Shown one piece after another: positions 17,070 through 25,716 of a DNA stretch of 64,000 nucleotides. Each line of letters opens with the position of its first letter. The first letter of the stretch is position 1. The stretch lies in assembly GCA_029252805.1 (NCBI GenBank), contig JAQXAR010000015.1, positions 62,001 through 126,000 of the forward strand, given 5' to 3'. A program made the translations under genes and the position numbers. The notes under the pieces were generated by a model, which did not search any database, was not told the origin of the DNA, and worked only from the letters and a program-made list of their open reading frames with translations. Source of the stretch: Rickettsiales bacterium. Its GTDB lineage: Bacteria; Pseudomonadota; Alphaproteobacteria; Rickettsiales; JALZUV01.

Positions 17070-18403
17070 AACAGAGTAATACCCCGATGGAGGGCGGCCA
17101 GCAGGTCGACCCAGCCATGAACCCACGAAGCGCCAGCTCATTGGGCGCCGAGCAGAACGAGCAGGGGCAATCTGTACAGGTTTTGAATTTTGGCTGCCGG
17201 CTTAACGCTTATGAAGCCCAAGTGATGAAAAATCACGCAACCGATGCGGGGATGAGTAACACTATTCTGGTCAATAGCTGTGCTGTGACCAAAGAGGCGG
17301 AACGTCAAGTCCGTCAATCCATTCGTAAGGCGCGTAAAGCGAATCCGGATGCGGAGATTATTGTCAGTGGTTGTGCAGCACAAATTCATCCTGAAGAATT
17401 TGCTGCGATGCCTGAAGTCAGCCGTGTGATCGGCAATGAAGAGAAGCTAAAAGCCGAGACGTATGGCGCGCCATCTGATGCGCGAATTTCCGTGAATAAT
17501 ATCATGGAAGTGACTGATATTGCAGCGCATCTTGTTAGCGGTTTTGACGATCATGTACGTGGGTTTATTCAAGTGCAAAATGGTTGTAATCACCGTTGCA
17601 CTTTTTGTATTATCCCGTTTGGGCGTGGTAATAGCCGTTCGGTGCCGCTTGGCGAGATTGTTGCGCAAGTGCGTAGCCTTGTCGATTCCGGCTATAAAGA
17701 AGTGGTGCTAACCGGCGTTGATATCAGTGATTATGGCAAGGATTTGCCGGGTGAGCCTACCTTCAGCAACATGTTGCGCCGTATTCTCAACCAAGTGCCA
17801 GAACTTCCGCGCTTGCGTATTTCGTCGATTGACGCGGTGGAGATGGATGATGGGTTATTCCAGTTGCTTGCCGAAGAACCGCGCTTGATGCCACATTTAC
17901 ATCTGTCGTTACAGGCGGGCGATAATATGATTCTCAAACGTATGAAGCGCCGCCATAGCCGCGAAGATGCGATTGAATTTGCTAAACGTGTGCGTGCGGT
18001 GCGCCCGGATGCCGTGTTCGGTGCAGATATCATCACTGGCTTTCCGACGGAGACGGAGGAAATGTTCCAAAATTCCATCAAACTGGTGGAGGAAATGGAT
18101 CTCGCTTACGTGCATGTTTTTCCATATTCGGAGCGTGATGGAACCCCTGCTGCGCGTATGCCGCAAGTGGAGAAATCTATCCGTAAAGAGCGCGGGAAAC
18201 GTCTACGCGCTGCGGGTAAGGTTCAGTTAGCCGAGTTTTTGCAAAACCGTATTGGCAAGAAGGCGAAAGTGCTGGTCGAAAAGCCGGGGCGTGGTCGCTG
18301 TGAGCATTATACAATGGTTCATATTTCAGATAAAATTCCTGTGGGGAGTATTGTCGAAGTTGAAATTTCTGCCACCCAAAATGAGGAGTTGATTGCCGCA
18401 TGA
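17066..18403 (+). CDS. mtaB: tRNA t6A37 methylthiotransferase MtaB
   Basis: This radical-SAM enzyme of 445 residues adds a methylthio group to t6A37 of tRNAs reading ANN codons. It has an N-terminal UPF0004 domain (VLNFGCRLNAYEAQVM, NSCAVTKEAERQVRQ, SGCAAQ supplying three cysteines), the radical-SAM cluster motif in NGCNHRCTFCIIPFGRG, and a C-terminal TRAM-like end. About 35 polar residues precede the usual start (MKQSNTPMEGGQQ); a downstream start may be used instead, but the ATGA overlap with dapF favours this one. Confidence 0.93.
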   Translation: MKQSNTPMEGGQQVDPAMNPRSASSLGAEQNEQGQSVQVLNFGCRLNAYEAQVMKNHATDAGMSNTILVNSCAVTKEAERQVRQSIRKARKANPDAEIIVSGCAAQIHPEEFAAMPEVSRVIGNEEKLKAETYGAPSDARISVNNIMEVTDIAAHLVSGFDDHVRGFIQVQNGCNHRCTFCIIPFGRGNSRSVPLGEIVAQVRSLVDSGYKEVVLTGVDISDYGKDLPGEPTFSNMLRRILNQVPELPRLRISSIDAVEMDDGLFQLLAEEPRLMPHLHLSLQAGDNMILKRMKRRHSREDAIEFAKRVRAVRPDAVFGADIITGFPTETEEMFQNSIKLVEEMDLAYVHVFPYSERDGTPAARMPQVEKSIRKERGKRLRAAGKVQLAEFLQNRIGKKAKVLVEKPGRGRCEHYTMVHISDKIPVGSIVEVEISATQNEELIAA

Positions 18404-19314
18404 GTTGGTTAAAAAAATTAAAAAACGGACTGTCGAAAAGTTCATCGCAAATTAGCGAAAATATTACTTCTGTATTCACGAAACGTAAGCTTGATACGCA
18501 AGCGCTAGAGGAGCTGGAAGAGCTGCTGATTATGGCCGATTTGGGGGTTGATACAGCGGCTAAAATTACGAAACGCCTATCCGATAAGCGTCTCGATAAA
18601 GAGGTGACGGATGACGAGATTAAGGAAGCGTTGGCGGAAGAAATCGCAGAGATTCTTGAGCCCTATGCAGAACCGTTAGAACTAGGCACGCAAGCGCCGC
18701 AAGTGATCATGATGGTGGGCGTCAATGGTAACGGTAAAACCACCACGATTGGCAAGCTCGCGCATGAATGGAAGCGTGAAGGCGAGCGCGTGATGCTTTG
18801 TGCGGCGGATACGTTCCGTGCAGCAGCGGTGGAGCAGCTTCAGCAATGGGGTGAGCGTGCTGATGTTCCTGTAATTGCAGGCCATCATGAGGCGGACCCT
18901 GCTAGTGTTGCCTATAACGCGCTAGAGCAGGCCAGGCAAGGCGGTGTTGATGTGTTGATGATCGATACAGCCGGCCGTTTGCAGAATAAAAAGAACCTTA
19001 TGGCGGAGCTTGAAAAGATCGTCAAAGTGCTGCGTAAGCTAGACGAAACCACACCGCATCATGTGGTGTTGGTGCTGGATGCGACAACTGGCCAGAATGC
19101 ACTCTCTCAAGTGGTCGCGTTTAAAGAGCTGGTGAATGTTTCAGGGCTCATCGTGACGAAGCTGGATGGCTCTGCTCGTGCCGGTGTGGTTGTAGCGCTG
19201 GCTGACCAGTTTGGCCTGCCGATTCATGCGATTGGTGTGGGCGAGAGCGCAGATGACCTAAAGCCCTTTGAGGCGATTGATTTTGCACGTAATTTGGTTG
19301 GATTGTCGTCATAA
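18400..19314 (+). CDS. ftsY: signal recognition particle receptor FtsY
   Basis: This SRP receptor GTPase of 304 residues delivers ribosome-nascent chain complexes to the Sec translocon. The four-helix N domain (LEELEELLIMADLGVDTAAK) is followed by the G domain: GVNGNGKTTTIGKLA (G1), DTFRAAAVEQLQ, DTAGRLQNKKNLM (G3) and TKLDGSARAG (G4). The long acidic A domain of E. coli FtsY is absent, as in most alphaproteobacteria. It overlaps mtaB by 4 nt. Confidence 0.97.
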   Translation: MSWLKKLKNGLSKSSSQISENITSVFTKRKLDTQALEELEELLIMADLGVDTAAKITKRLSDKRLDKEVTDDEIKEALAEEIAEILEPYAEPLELGTQAPQVIMMVGVNGNGKTTTIGKLAHEWKREGERVMLCAADTFRAAAVEQLQQWGERADVPVIAGHHEADPASVAYNALEQARQGGVDVLMIDTAGRLQNKKNLMAELEKIVKVLRKLDETTPHHVVLVLDATTGQNALSQVVAFKELVNVSGLIVTKLDGSARAGVVVALADQFGLPIHAIGVGESADDLKPFEAIDFARNLVGLSS

Positions 19315-19345
19315 AATGGTAACACTCTAATGTTATCCTTAGGGT

Positions 19346-19939
19346 ATGACAATTCGTGTTCCTACTAATGGTAAACCCAGTAAGCCCGAAAACAGAATGT
19401 GGGCGTGGGGGCTGTTGGGCTTTGTATTAATTCCTTTTTCGACTCCTTTGCTCGGAATATCTGTTGGCTTTGTTGTTGGATCTATCATTGGAGAGCTTAC
19501 AGGTAAGCAAAAACAAAAACGCGAAATTGAAACTGGTTTCAAAGAAATACGAAAACCAAGTTTGATCAATGGCGGCCTTGCAAAGAACTTTTTGATTGGT
19601 ACTGCTATTATGACGGTGGCTATGGTAGCCACAGCTGGGTTGGCCGTTTTAGCGACGGGTGGCACAATGGCGGCTGCTGTCTCAGTAGGGGCACACCTGC
19701 TTAACGGAGCTGCGATTTCGTCAGTGGTCACTCCTGCTCTTTACGGTACTGCCACCGCTGCGGCTGGTCTTGTAGGTCTGGCTGGCTTGGTTCCTATGGT
19801 TGTTGCGAGTTGGAAGGGCGCAACTAATCGCCGAAATGAGATGGCACAAGATTACGAAGAGGGGAAAATGCCTTGGCTCAACAACAAATGTCTGTCTCAC
19901 GTGAGCAATCTCAAGGAAAAGGCTTGTCTCAGGGCATGA
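19346..19939 (+). CDS. hypothetical multi-helix membrane protein, 3' end possibly frameshifted
   Basis: 197 residues as read. Two hydrophobic blocks are clear (WAWGLLGFVLIPFSTPLLG, then a long Ala/Gly/Val stretch at about 75-155). After residue about 170 the reading changes to an atypical, Cys-containing end (KCLSHVSNLKEKACLRA). The -1 frame from the GGGGAAAA run at 19861-19868 instead gives a polar Gln/Ser-rich tail ending YQFDN and onwards to 20070, like the tail of the protein at 13149-13661. Either two overlapping genes or one frameshifted gene is present. Function unknown. Confidence 0.6.
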   Translation: MTIRVPTNGKPSKPENRMWAWGLLGFVLIPFSTPLLGISVGFVVGSIIGELTGKQKQKREIETGFKEIRKPSLINGGLAKNFLIGTAIMTVAMVATAGLAVLATGGTMAAAVSVGAHLLNGAAISSVVTPALYGTATAAAGLVGLAGLVPMVVASWKGATNRRNEMAQDYEEGKMPWLNNKCLSHVSNLKEKACLRA

Positions 19940-20070
19940 GTCAGCAAGTCTCTCAATCACAAAATTACCAATTTGATAACACCAAGATGGTGGACCAACG
20001 GGGCGACCGTAAATGGGTTGATGATAATGCAGCGAAACCTGATGTTGCATCCGGCAAAGGTATCGCCTAG
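19873..20070 (+). CDS. small Gln/Ser-rich reading frame, probably the true C terminus of the preceding gene
   Basis: 65 codons beginning at TTG (first ATG at 19888), overlapping the previous gene by 67 nt in the -1 frame. The sequence is polar and repetitive (GLSQGMSQQVSQSQNYQFDN) and has no membrane segment. The YQFDN motif also occurs near the end of the 13149-13661 protein, directly after that protein's coiled coil, so this stretch looks like a domain that belongs at the C terminus of a membrane protein rather than an independent gene. Confidence 0.45.
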   Translation: MAQQQMSVSREQSQGKGLSQGMSQQVSQSQNYQFDNTKMVDQRGDRKWVDDNAAKPDVASGKGIA

Positions 20071-20079
20071 TTTCCTTTC

Positions 20080-20973
20080 ATGATGAAAGGTATTATTCTT
20101 GCCGGTGGATCCGGCACTCGTTTAGCTCCGATGACTAGCGTTATCAGCAAACAACTCCTGCCAATTTACGATAAGCCGATGCTGCACTATCCGCTTGCCT
20201 TGTTGATGGATGCAGGGATTCGCGAAATTCTGATTATTTCCACGCCACGTGACTTGCCGATGATGCAGGAGCTATTGGGCGATGGTAAAGAATTAGGGAT
20301 TTCCATTTCCTACGCAGAGCAGCCGTCGCCAGATGGTTTGGCGCAGGCATTCATTATTGGTGAGGAATTTATTGGCGATGATAATGTATGCCTCGTATTG
20401 GGCGATAATATTTTCTACGGTCAATCTATTCGCACCCATATGCGCGAAGCATCGCAGTTGGAAGCAGGTGCCGTTGTCTTTGGTTATCACGTGAAAGATC
20501 CAGAGCGTTATGGCGTGGTTGATTTTAATGATAGTGGAATTGCGACGTCGATTGAGGAAAAGCCAGAGCAGCCTAAATCGAACTGGGCCGTCACGGGGCT
20601 TTATTTTTACGATAACCAAGTCGTCGAAATTGCTAAAGGTTTGAAGCCAAGCCCACGTGGTGAGCTTGAGATTACCGATGTAAATCGTGTGTATTTGGAG
20701 AGAGGTCAATTGCAGGTGAAGCGTCTAGGGCGCGGCACGGCGTGGCTGGATACAGGAACGCCGGATTCGCTCATTTCCGCAGCACAATTCGTACAAACGA
20801 TTGAGGCACGCCAAGGCTTGAAGATCGCTTGTATTGAAGAAGTTTCTTATAAGCAGGGCTATGTAAATCGCGCTGAATTCGAAGCGTTGATTACGAAGTA
20901 TGGTAAACATGATTACGCGCAATATTTGCGCAGCTTACTCAGCGAGGCGGTTAGGGAGACTGATGCGGCCTAG
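20080..20973 (+). CDS. rfbA: glucose-1-phosphate thymidylyltransferase
   Basis: The enzyme makes dTDP-glucose from glucose-1-phosphate and dTTP, the first step to dTDP-L-rhamnose. The nucleotidyltransferase signature [17 protein letters not shown] opens the protein. [22 protein letters not shown] and [16 protein letters not shown] are standard RmlA motifs. The start may be ATG 20080 or the adjacent ATG 20083. It is the first gene of a tight rmlA-rmlD-rmlC-glycosyltransferase run. Confidence 0.95.
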   Translation: MMKGIILAGGSGTRLAPMTSVISKQLLPIYDKPMLHYPLALLMDAGIREILIISTPRDLPMMQELLGDGKELGISISYAEQPSPDGLAQAFIIGEEFIGDDNVCLVLGDNIFYGQSIRTHMREASQLEAGAVVFGYHVKDPERYGVVDFNDSGIATSIEEKPEQPKSNWAVTGLYFYDNQVVEIAKGLKPSPRGELEITDVNRVYLERGQLQVKRLGRGTAWLDTGTPDSLISAAQFVQTIEARQGLKIACIEEVSYKQGYVNRAEFEALITKYGKHDYAQYLRSLLSEAVRETDAA

Positions 20974-21847
20974 TATGCTTACACGCCCGCTTATTCTTGG
21001 TAAGAACGGTCAATTGGGTCGCGCTTTGGCAGATTTAATGCCGCAGGCGAAGTTGATGGGACGTGATGAATTGGACTTTAGCCTGATTGAGCTGATTCCT
21101 GAAAATATCGCCTTCCATAAGCCCAGTATTGTGTTTAATGCGAGTGCTTATACCCATGTTGATAAGGCGGAAGAAGAAGAGCCGTTGGCGCATCTGATTA
21201 ATGCGGAGGCGCCGGCAGTCATCGCGGCTTATTGTGCGGTGAAAGGGATCCCTTTTATCCATTATTCAACCGATTATGTGTTTGATGGCAGTGGCGAGGA
21301 ACCGTGGAGCGAACATAATACGCCCGATCCTGTCAATGCTTACGGTCATAGTAAGCTAAATGGCGAAGAGATGGTGCTCAAAACCAATGTGGATGCGATG
21401 ATCTTTCGTGCTAGCTGGGTGTATGATGCGCAGGGAAATAATTTTGTGAACACCATGCTTCGCCTTGGCAAAGAGCGTGAAGAGCTCGGCGTGGTCGATG
21501 ATCAAATTGGCGGCCCCACCTATGCGCCGCATTTGGCAGCAGCTTCGTTATTAGCGGTGGAGAATGCAGCACGTTCAGCGCGTTTCCCAACGGGAATCTA
21601 TCATCTGGGCGGCTGCGGTGAGCCAATCTCGTGGCATGGTTTTGCGGAAGCGATATTTGAAGAATATTCGGGTGAGTTAGCGATTAAAAATGTCAAAGCG
21701 ATCCCGACCAGTGAATATCGAACCCTAGCAGAACGCCCGCTGAATTCACGATTGAATTGCAGTAAGGCAAAAACGATTCTGGGTGTTGAAATGCCAGATT
21801 GGCGCGACGGACTCAAAGAATGCATGAAGGAAATTGAAAAAGCATGA
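20963..21847 (+). CDS. rfbD: dTDP-4-dehydrorhamnose reductase
   Basis: This NAD(P)H-dependent SDR enzyme performs the last step of dTDP-L-rhamnose synthesis. It has the Rossmann motif [13 protein letters not shown], the [15 protein letters not shown] block, the [10 protein letters not shown] motif and the catalytic YGHSK (Tyr-x-x-x-Lys). I chose ATG 20963, which has a GGGAG site 5 nt upstream and overlaps rfbA by 11 nt; ATG 20975 is an alternative. About 294 residues, normal length. Confidence 0.94.
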   Translation: MRPSMLTRPLILGKNGQLGRALADLMPQAKLMGRDELDFSLIELIPENIAFHKPSIVFNASAYTHVDKAEEEEPLAHLINAEAPAVIAAYCAVKGIPFIHYSTDYVFDGSGEEPWSEHNTPDPVNAYGHSKLNGEEMVLKTNVDAMIFRASWVYDAQGNNFVNTMLRLGKEREELGVVDDQIGGPTYAPHLAAASLLAVENAARSARFPTGIYHLGGCGEPISWHGFAEAIFEEYSGELAIKNVKAIPTSEYRTLAERPLNSRLNCSKAKTILGVEMPDWRDGLKECMKEIEKA

Positions 21848-22395
21848 ATATTATCGACGGTGACATTGAAGGTCTCAAAATTGTAGAACTCGCGTTGCAT
21901 GGTGATGCGCGGGGCTTCTTTGTAGAGCGTTATAGCGAAGCGAAGTTTGCGGAGGCGGGGTTGCCGACGCAGTGGTCGCAGGATAACCACTCACGTTCAG
22001 CGCCGGGTGTGCTGCGCGGTTTGCATTGGCAGAGTAACCCAGCGCAAGGCAAGCTTGTCGGCGTCTCGCGTGGTACAGTATGGGATGTGGCGGTGGATAT
22101 CCGCCCTGACTCGCCGAGTTATGGTCAATGGCAGGGCGTTGAACTTTCCGGTACGAATGGCCGTCTATTTTGGATTCCACCGGGCTTCGCCCATGGCTTT
22201 TGTGTGCTAGGTGATGAACCGGCTGACATGCTGTATAAAGTGACTGGATTGTATAATGCAGCGGGCGAAGGTGGCTTGATGTATAATGATCCTGAATTGG
22301 CCGTTGACTGGCCACTGAAAAACCCGCAAATTTCCACGCGAGACGAAGGTCTGCTGACTTTCGCGCAATATAAGGAGAACCCTGTCCAATGGTAA
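21844..22395 (+). CDS. rfbC: dTDP-4-dehydrorhamnose 3,5-epimerase
   Basis: This 183-residue cupin-fold epimerase converts dTDP-4-keto-6-deoxyglucose to the L-lyxo isomer. Family blocks are DARGFFVERYSEAKF, SRSAPGVLRGLHWQ (catalytic His), DVAVDIRPDSPSYG and IPPGFAHGFCVLGD. It starts within the rfbD stop (ATGA) and its own stop overlaps the next gene start by 7 nt. Confidence 0.95.
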   Translation: MNIIDGDIEGLKIVELALHGDARGFFVERYSEAKFAEAGLPTQWSQDNHSRSAPGVLRGLHWQSNPAQGKLVGVSRGTVWDVAVDIRPDSPSYGQWQGVELSGTNGRLFWIPPGFAHGFCVLGDEPADMLYKVTGLYNAAGEGGLMYNDPELAVDWPLKNPQISTRDEGLLTFAQYKENPVQW

Positions 22396-24203
22396 CAACT
22401 GTATCTGTTGTAATGACGACCTATCAAACCGGCGAAGCATTGAAATTCGCCGTTGATTCGGTATTGGGACAAAAGAATTTAGCGGAGCTCGTGATCGTCG
22501 ATAATGGCAATCCCGAAGAGATGCTGGGTTGGTTGCGCGAAACTGAGACGGCGCAGAAGAAAGTGAAGCTGGTTACTGGCCAAGGTAATGTTGGTTTTGG
22601 TGTGGCGTGTAACCTCGGTGCGAAAGAGGCGAATGGCGATATTCTGCTATTCCTGAACCCTGATAGTATCGTGCCCGAAAATGCACTTAAAGCCTTTGCA
22701 ATCGCGCTAGATAAGAATGAAGAAGCGTGGATGGTTGGTGGTCGCTTGCGCAACCCTGATGCATCGGAGCAGCGTGGAAGCCGTCGGAATCTGTTAACGC
22801 CGCACACGGCGCTGGCTGAAACGTTACGCCTCGATATAGCGTTGAGCTGGGATCGACTCAACCTGCATGAAGAAAAACTTCCGGAAGAGATTACTGAAGT
22901 GCCGGCAATTTCGGGCGCATGCATGGCGATTCGCCGTGAGCGTTTTGAAGAGCTGGAAGGCTTTGATGAGGCCTATTTCCTGCATGTTGAAGACCTTGAC
23001 CTCTGTCGTCGTATTCAAGATGCAGGCGGTAAAATCCTGTTTGTGCCGAATGTAGATATCTTGCATTTGCAAGGTTCTAGTAACGCCTCTTTCTTCTTTG
23101 TCGAATGGCAAAAAGCGCAAGGCTTTATCACCTATTTCGATAAGTTTGAGAATAAGGTGATGTGGTTGTTTATGGCCGTACTCGCGCTGATTAACTTTGG
23201 TGTGAAGTCCGCATGGATGCTGTTGAAACGCATTATGCCTGAGAATAAAGATCGCATACGTTCGGAACGTCGTTTGATGTGGCTGCACCGTCATCTGCGT
23301 GAGGATCATAAAGATAATGCGATCCATAAAGATAAAACCTATTTGGTGACGGGTTCAACCTCGCAAATTGGTGTTTGTACGATTGGTCATTTGTTGGCTG
23401 CTGGTGCAAAAGTGGTCGCGGTGGAGCATCATACGAAACTTTACTTCGAGCATCCGAACCTTAGTTGGGTGCGTGGGAATCTTGAAAAAGGGAAGCTTGA
23501 ATTAGGCGAACATAAGCCTGAAGCCTTGATTCACTGTGCTCCGATGTGGATGTTGAAACCCGCACTTGCTGAGATGTTTAACGCACGCATCAAACGTGTG
23601 ATTGCTTTTAGTTCGACCAGCGTATTCGTGAAAATTTACTCGGCGAATGCGGCGGAGCGTGACACGGTGAAAGCGTTGGAAGAGGCGGAACTACACCTAG
23701 CAGAGCGTTGCCAGAAAGCCGGTGCGAGTTTTACCATTCTTCGTCCGACGATGATTTACGGTCTTGGATTGGATGAGAATGTGACGCAGATTTCTGATTT
23801 TGCGCGTCGTTATCATTTCTTCCCCCTTTACCCGCCTGCCGATGGCCGTCGTATGCCGGTGCATGCCGATGATCTCGCACAAATGGCGATTAAAGTGATC
23901 AGCAATACGAAAACGCATAATAAGAGCTATAATATTGGCGGCGGCGAAGTGGTTGGCTATCGCGCAATGGTGGAGCGAATCTTTCTCGCACTCGGGCAGC
24001 GTCCGCGTACGGTTAAGCTGAAATACCTGCCGATGATTCTCGATTTTATTGGTAAATGGTTCTTTAGCAGCAAGATTAATGGCGAGATGGCGCGCCGCAT
24101 GAACGAAGATATGGTCTTTGTGGAAGCGGAAACGCGCCGTGATTTTGCCTTTAAACCTCGTGGGTTCCTTGAAGGTGGTAAGTCTGATCTAGGGCAGTTC
24201 TAA
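22389..24203 (+). CDS. fusion: GT2 glycosyltransferase plus extended-SDR (NAD-dependent epimerase/dehydratase) domain
   Basis: 604 residues in two enzymes. Residues 1-300 are a WbbL-like family 2 glycosyltransferase: VSVVMTTYQTGEALKFAV, NLGAKEANGDILLFLNPDS (DxD-type acidic pair), SGACMAIRRE and DLDLCRRIQDAGG, probably a rhamnosyltransferase given the neighbours. Residues about 315-600 are an extended SDR with YLVTGSTSQIGVCTIGHLL (TGxxxxIG) and ILRPTMIYG. The catalytic YxxxK is not obvious: the region after AFSSTSVFVKIYSAN lacks the lysine at the expected spacing. The activity of the second half is therefore unclear. Confidence 0.82.
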   Translation: MVTTVSVVMTTYQTGEALKFAVDSVLGQKNLAELVIVDNGNPEEMLGWLRETETAQKKVKLVTGQGNVGFGVACNLGAKEANGDILLFLNPDSIVPENALKAFAIALDKNEEAWMVGGRLRNPDASEQRGSRRNLLTPHTALAETLRLDIALSWDRLNLHEEKLPEEITEVPAISGACMAIRRERFEELEGFDEAYFLHVEDLDLCRRIQDAGGKILFVPNVDILHLQGSSNASFFFVEWQKAQGFITYFDKFENKVMWLFMAVLALINFGVKSAWMLLKRIMPENKDRIRSERRLMWLHRHLREDHKDNAIHKDKTYLVTGSTSQIGVCTIGHLLAAGAKVVAVEHHTKLYFEHPNLSWVRGNLEKGKLELGEHKPEALIHCAPMWMLKPALAEMFNARIKRVIAFSSTSVFVKIYSANAAERDTVKALEEAELHLAERCQKAGASFTILRPTMIYGLGLDENVTQISDFARRYHFFPLYPPADGRRMPVHADDLAQMAIKVISNTKTHNKSYNIGGGEVVGYRAMVERIFLALGQRPRTVKLKYLPMILDFIGKWFFSSKINGEMARRMNEDMVFVEAETRRDFAFKPRGFLEGGKSDLGQF

Positions 24204-25069
24204 TGGGAGTCGTTTACGTAAACGGCATCTATCAGGATGTGGCGGATGCGGTGATTCCTATGGAAGATCGCGCACATCAATTTGCTGACGGTGTTTACGA
24301 GGTGATCGCCTTTTTCAATGGCAAGCTTCTCGATGCACAGCGACATTTAGAGCGTCTTGATTATTCGTGTGGCGAGCTGAAAATAACGAACCCGCATAGC
24401 CATGCAGAATGGATGGAAATTGTAGGCCAAATGGTCGAGCGTAACGAGCATGAGCATGGTGGGGTTTACCTGCAAGTGTCGCGCGGTACGCAATCGCGCA
24501 GTCATGTCTATACGGAGGCGGTGCAGCCGAATGTTACGCTCTCGGCCTTTGGTCAAAAAACCCCGGGTAAGAGGCTAACAGAGCAGGGCGCGAGTGTCAT
24601 TACTTATCCGGATTTACGCTGGAAACGTTGCGATATCAAAACGACGGGCTTGCTCGGTAATGTGATGGCGAAACAAGCCGCGACCGAGGCGGGTGCGAGT
24701 GAAGCGATTCTGATTAAAGAGAATGGTGATGTGTCAGAAGCCTCGATTTCTAATTTCTTCATCGTGAAAGAGGGCGTGGTGCAAACACATCCATCGACGA
24801 ACGAAATCTTAAGCGGCATTGCGCGTGAAGTAACCTTGAGAATCGCACGAGACATGCAAATTAAGGTGTTGGAAAAACCTTTCAGTCAGGCCGAGATGCT
24901 TGCGGCGGATGAAGCCTTCTTAACCGGTACGACGACGAATATTCTGCCCGTTGTAAAAGTGGATGACTCGACAATTGGGAGTGGCACACCGGGTGCAATT
25001 ACGCAGCGTCTGTTGGGTGGTTTTATCGAACATATTAAAACGCAAACAGGTTACACGTTATGGAGTTAA
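24203..25069 (+). CDS. D-amino acid aminotransferase (PLP fold type IV)
   Basis: 288 residues. The N terminus VVYVNGIYQDVADAVIPMEDRAHQFADGVYEV is typical of D-alanine transaminase-like class IV enzymes. The PLP lysine is in the RCDIKTTGLLGNV block (about residue 145), and the glutamate/Ser/Asn pattern SEASISNFFIV, then the phosphate-binding GTTTNI, follow. The product supplies D-glutamate or D-alanine for peptidoglycan, or acts as a branched-chain-type transaminase; the exact substrate cannot be read. It overlaps its neighbours by 1 nt at both ends. Confidence 0.85.
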   Translation: MGVVYVNGIYQDVADAVIPMEDRAHQFADGVYEVIAFFNGKLLDAQRHLERLDYSCGELKITNPHSHAEWMEIVGQMVERNEHEHGGVYLQVSRGTQSRSHVYTEAVQPNVTLSAFGQKTPGKRLTEQGASVITYPDLRWKRCDIKTTGLLGNVMAKQAATEAGASEAILIKENGDVSEASISNFFIVKEGVVQTHPSTNEILSGIAREVTLRIARDMQIKVLEKPFSQAEMLAADEAFLTGTTTNILPVVKVDDSTIGSGTPGAITQRLLGGFIEHIKTQTGYTLWS

Positions 25070-25716
25070 TGAAACCCAAGGCGATATTATTCGATTGGGA
25101 TAATACGTTGGTAGATACATGGCCGGTGATTCATGAGGCGTTGGCGTATTGTTTTCGCAAGATGGATAAGCAGCCATGGACCTTGGAAGAGGTGAAGGTC
25201 AATGTTCAGCAATCCATGCGCGACTATTTTCCGAAGCTTTTTGGTGATCGCTGGGAAGAGGCAGGGCAGTATTATCTGGATGGTTATGCGCAGGTGCATA
25301 AGGATCGCCTTGTGTCGATTGAGGGTGCCGAAGCGGTGCTGAAGGCAATCGAAGTCGCGGGGCTTTATCAGGCCGTGGTGAGTAATAAAAAGGGTCCCAC
25401 TTTGCGCATTGAAGCGGAGACTATCGGCTGGGCGCATTATTTTAAGGCGATCATTGGCGCCGATGATGCAGCGAATGATAAGCCGCACCCAGACCATGCA
25501 ATCATGGCGCTAGAGCATTACCCGCACCCGCATGGTAACGATATTTGGTTCGTCGGCGACAGTGCTGTCGATATGGAAATTGCCAAGAATGCCGGCTATA
25601 CGGCAATCTTTTATGGCCTGCAGACAAAGGCTGACACAGTGCCACATCCGATTCATGCGGTAGTGGAAGATCAAGCGGAGTTGCTAGCACTCGTCACAAG
25701 TGTGATCGTAAATTAA
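25069..25716 (+). CDS. HAD-family phosphatase (phosphoglycolate phosphatase-like)
   Basis: About 215 residues. Haloacid dehalogenase motifs are clear: I, LFDWDNTLVDTW (nucleophile and acid Asp); II, AVVSNKKG (Ser/Thr-like); III, the lysine in NDKPHPDH; IV, FVGDSAVDMEIAKNAG. Motif I DWDNT rather than DLDGT is a known variant. ATG 25069 overlaps the previous stop as TAATG; an ATG three codons earlier (25060) is possible. The substrate is unknown. Confidence 0.85.
   Translation: MKPKAILFDWDNTLVDTWPVIHEALAYCFRKMDKQPWTLEEVKVNVQQSMRDYFPKLFGDRWEEAGQYYLDGYAQVHKDRLVSIEGAEAVLKAIEVAGLYQAVVSNKKGPTLRIEAETIGWAHYFKAIIGADDAANDKPHPDHAIMALEHYPHPHGNDIWFVGDSAVDMEIAKNAGYTAIFYGLQTKADTVPHPIHAVVEDQAELLALVTSVIVN

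Noticed and set aside
22389-24203. The SDR half of the fusion as the missing RmlB
   Set aside because: It lacks an evident YxxxK and the RmlB-type motifs, and sits C-terminal to a glycosyltransferase; calling it a dehydratase would be a guess.
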